Assembly: GCF_000447755.1 (NCBI RefSeq)
Contig: NZ_AUNE01000038.1
Span: 55,291 to 119,290, forward strand
Direction: 5' to 3'
DNA from: Bacteriovorax sp. BSW11_IV
Lineage (GTDB): Bacteria; Bdellovibrionota; Bacteriovoracia; Bacteriovoracales; Bacteriovoracaceae
Length of the DNA stretch: 64,000 nucleotides
Shown here: positions 62,641 through 64,000 of the stretch, piece by piece
Layout of the letters: each line of letters begins with the position of its first letter
Numbering within the stretch: the first letter of the stretch is position 1
Notes under the pieces: model-generated
The model's input: only the letters and a program-made list of their open reading frames with translations
Told to the model about the DNA's origin: nothing
The model's database searches: none
Program-made: the position numbers and the translations under genes

Positions 62641-64000
62641 TTATACACCAATAATTGCAATTCTTTCCTTCCAGTCATCTAAAAATGAAACACTCAAGTA
62701 TTTTTGCTTCTTCATTGTGACGCCGCCCTTCTGACCTTTAATACCTTTGAGGTTCTTAACCTGTGTGTACATCAATGGGGGTCTATCTAAATTCAGATTA
62801 CTGTGAAAGACCAAGCAAGAACCTATGATATTCAAATCGTCAGGTGATAATTGACTAATACTCTCTGCTTTTACTATCAAGTGTGCACTTGGGTATCCAT
62901 CAACGTGAAACCATAAATCTTCTTTCTTGGCCCATTTCGAACGTAAATAATCATTTGCAGTATCTTTGGCACCGACAGCAAACTTTACGCCATTATTAAA
63001 TTTGTATTCATATAATTGCGCTTGCTCATCATTGTTGGCCGTTTTTTTCTTAACATTATTCCAAATTGGGGTGATTGTTGGAGGCAATTGAATCTTAACC
63101 AATTCTTCTCCTTCACTCACCTTCTCCTGTTCTTTTTGAGTTTCTTCCAATCTTTTTCGAAGAATAACTTCGGCCCTTTTAAATGCCTTCACTTTTTCAT
63201 AAATAAGGTTTCTTTTCCCCCATTCATTTAGGCCCGATTCAAATTTAAATTTTATCCCAAGTATATTAACTCTATAGCCTTCAGGCACGGCCCATTCACC
63301 AGATTCAAGCAATTCAATCAGCTTGTCTTTTGTTTCAACTTTTTTTAAATCTGCCTTAATATTTGCAATTTTTCTTACGAGAAACTTCTCTTTTTTCTTC
63401 ACTGATTTTGAAGACAGGGCCCCTAAATCGTTTTCGTATTTTGAAATATCAAATATGGCATCACGAGTTTGCGCGCTTTCCATCGCAGTTTGTGATCTTC
63501 CGCATTCATTATAAACTTCCGTAATTGCTTTTTTTGCTTCTTCGAAATCTAAAGACAAGCCCTCAATTTTCCCTCTCCAAGAGGTAAAAAGCTCATATCC
63601 ATGAATATTCGGGTACAAATGACTAAAGAAAAGCTCTCTTCCTTTCCAAAAGAAAGTAAAGAGCTCATCTTCTTCCCTTTTGGTATAAAAGTGAACAATT
63701 CTGTCATTTTTATCTAAAACTATTTCCTTTAAAACTGATCCGTTAAAAAACTTTCTTAGGTACTCTAAAAATTGATCTCGAATTCTAACATTTGATTTTG
63801 GCGCTCTTTCTATTAGAAATGGTCCGGTGTGATCTGCACCTCGTCCTAGACAGAGATTTAAAGTTTTACCAGGAAGGCGTACGGCCGCGACGACAAAATG
63901 GGGCGTGCTGCACAGCTTTTGTATCTTGCCAAACAGATGCTTATCTTGATAGCAAAACTCATTATTAATTTGTTTTATATTTTGTTCTATTTCACTATAA
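62641..64000 (-). CDS. rqcH: RqcH/NFACT ribosome-quality-control protein (5' end outside window)
   Basis: Bacterial Rqc2 homologue: binds 50S subunits carrying stalled peptidyl-tRNA and recruits Ala-tRNA for C-terminal tailing. The frame stays open to the window end, so a start at 63618 is artificial and the gene continues beyond 64000; about 452 residues are seen. The NFACT-N part is present (VRLPGKTLNLCLGRG, FLEYLRKFFNGSVLKEI, and NDRIVHF with the Asp-Arg pair), a coiled coil lies in the middle, and the C-terminal NFACT-R domain has KWAKKEDLWFHVDGYPSAHL. Missing only the first residues. It heads the Bat operon region. Confidence 0.9.
   Translation of the reverse strand, partial: YSEIEQNIKQINNEFCYQDKHLFGKIQKLCSTPHFVVAAVRLPGKTLNLCLGRGADHTGPFLIERAPKSNVRIRDQFLEYLRKFFNGSVLKEIVLDKNDRIVHFYTKREEDELFTFFWKGRELFFSHLYPNIHGYELFTSWRGKIEGLSLDFEEAKKAITEVYNECGRSQTAMESAQTRDAIFDISKYENDLGALSSKSVKKKEKFLVRKIANIKADLKKVETKDKLIELLESGEWAVPEGYRVNILGIKFKFESGLNEWGKRNLIYEKVKAFKRAEVILRKRLEETQKEQEKVSEGEELVKIQLPPTITPIWNNVKKKTANNDEQAQLYEYKFNNGVKFAVGAKDTANDYLRSKWAKKEDLWFHVDGYPSAHLIVKAESISQLSPDDLNIIGSCLVFHSNLNLDRPPLMYTQVKNLKGIKGQKGGVTMKKQKYLSVSFLDDWKERIAIIGV

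Noticed and set aside
63618..63618. Start codon of a shorter rqcH reading frame at 63618
   Set aside because: The frame is open without a stop to the window end and the upstream residues match the NFACT N-terminal domain, so the gene is truncated only by the window.
1..64000. Search for tRNA, rRNA, CRISPR arrays, insertion sequences and prophage
   Set aside because: No cloverleaf-like or rRNA sequence, no regular spacer arrays, no transposase or integrase and no phage structural genes were seen by eye; all gaps are under 300 bases.

Overview
The window is a gene-dense, AT-rich (roughly mid-30s percent GC by eye) chromosomal segment from a motile Gram-negative bacterium. The combination of flagellin, a near-complete type IV pilus machine, TamA/TamB outer-membrane assembly, a BatABCD/MoxR operon, an EF-P/AccBC/AroQ cluster and several families typical of Bdellovibrionota or former Deltaproteobacteria suggests a Bdellovibrio-like predator, most likely the Bacteriovoracales (Bacteriovorax/Halobacteriovorax). 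That placement is inferred from gene content only. No rRNA, tRNA, CRISPR array, insertion sequence or prophage was recognised, and no intergenic gap exceeds 300 bases. It reads as core chromosome.

Layout. 0-3.5 kb: start of a flagellin gene (cut by the window edge) with a good sigma-28-type promoter, a GNAT acetyltransferase and a UbiB-family kinase. 3.5-8.3 kb: a plus-strand run of a membrane protein, a cysteine-rich protein, greA, recG, a degenerate FHA-like protein and an alpha/beta hydrolase. 8.3-14 kb: a minus-strand protein that looks like a divergent (p)ppGpp-synthetase fold, pgpA, recA with recX, and an OppA-like lipoprotein. 14-17 kb: small proteins (one a stand-alone histidine-kinase-type hairpin), an acyl-CoA ligase and rpoZ. 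17-25.4 kb, minus strand: lon, an AMIN-like protein, a matrixin metalloprotease with its coupled partner, and a UvrA paralogue whose second ATPase domain is degenerate. 25.4-35 kb: rplM-rpsI, then tamA-tamB-TPR.

34.9-51.9 kb, nearly all minus strand: accC-accB-efp-aroQ, a TPR gene, pilQPONM, pilD, an ABC-2 transporter, a plus-strand TPR protein in exact head-to-head contact with it, then pilA, pilC, pilT, pilB. Together these encode pilin, prepilin peptidase, platform, both motor ATPases, alignment complex and secretin. 51.9-64 kb: a tightly packed minus-strand operon of rqcH (NFACT, 5' end outside the window), a secreted protein, an RlmI-like methyltransferase, moxR, DUF58, a membrane protein, batA, a batB-batC fusion, batD, ribF and aroE. 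Most joints in it are start/stop overlaps.

The features most worth a second look are the RelA/SpoT-like protein at 8296-9537, the UvrA paralogue with a dead second ATPase site and hairpins around its start codon, the metalloprotease with a possible C-terminal sorting signal, and three helically phased TTACGC repeats over the probable recA promoter.
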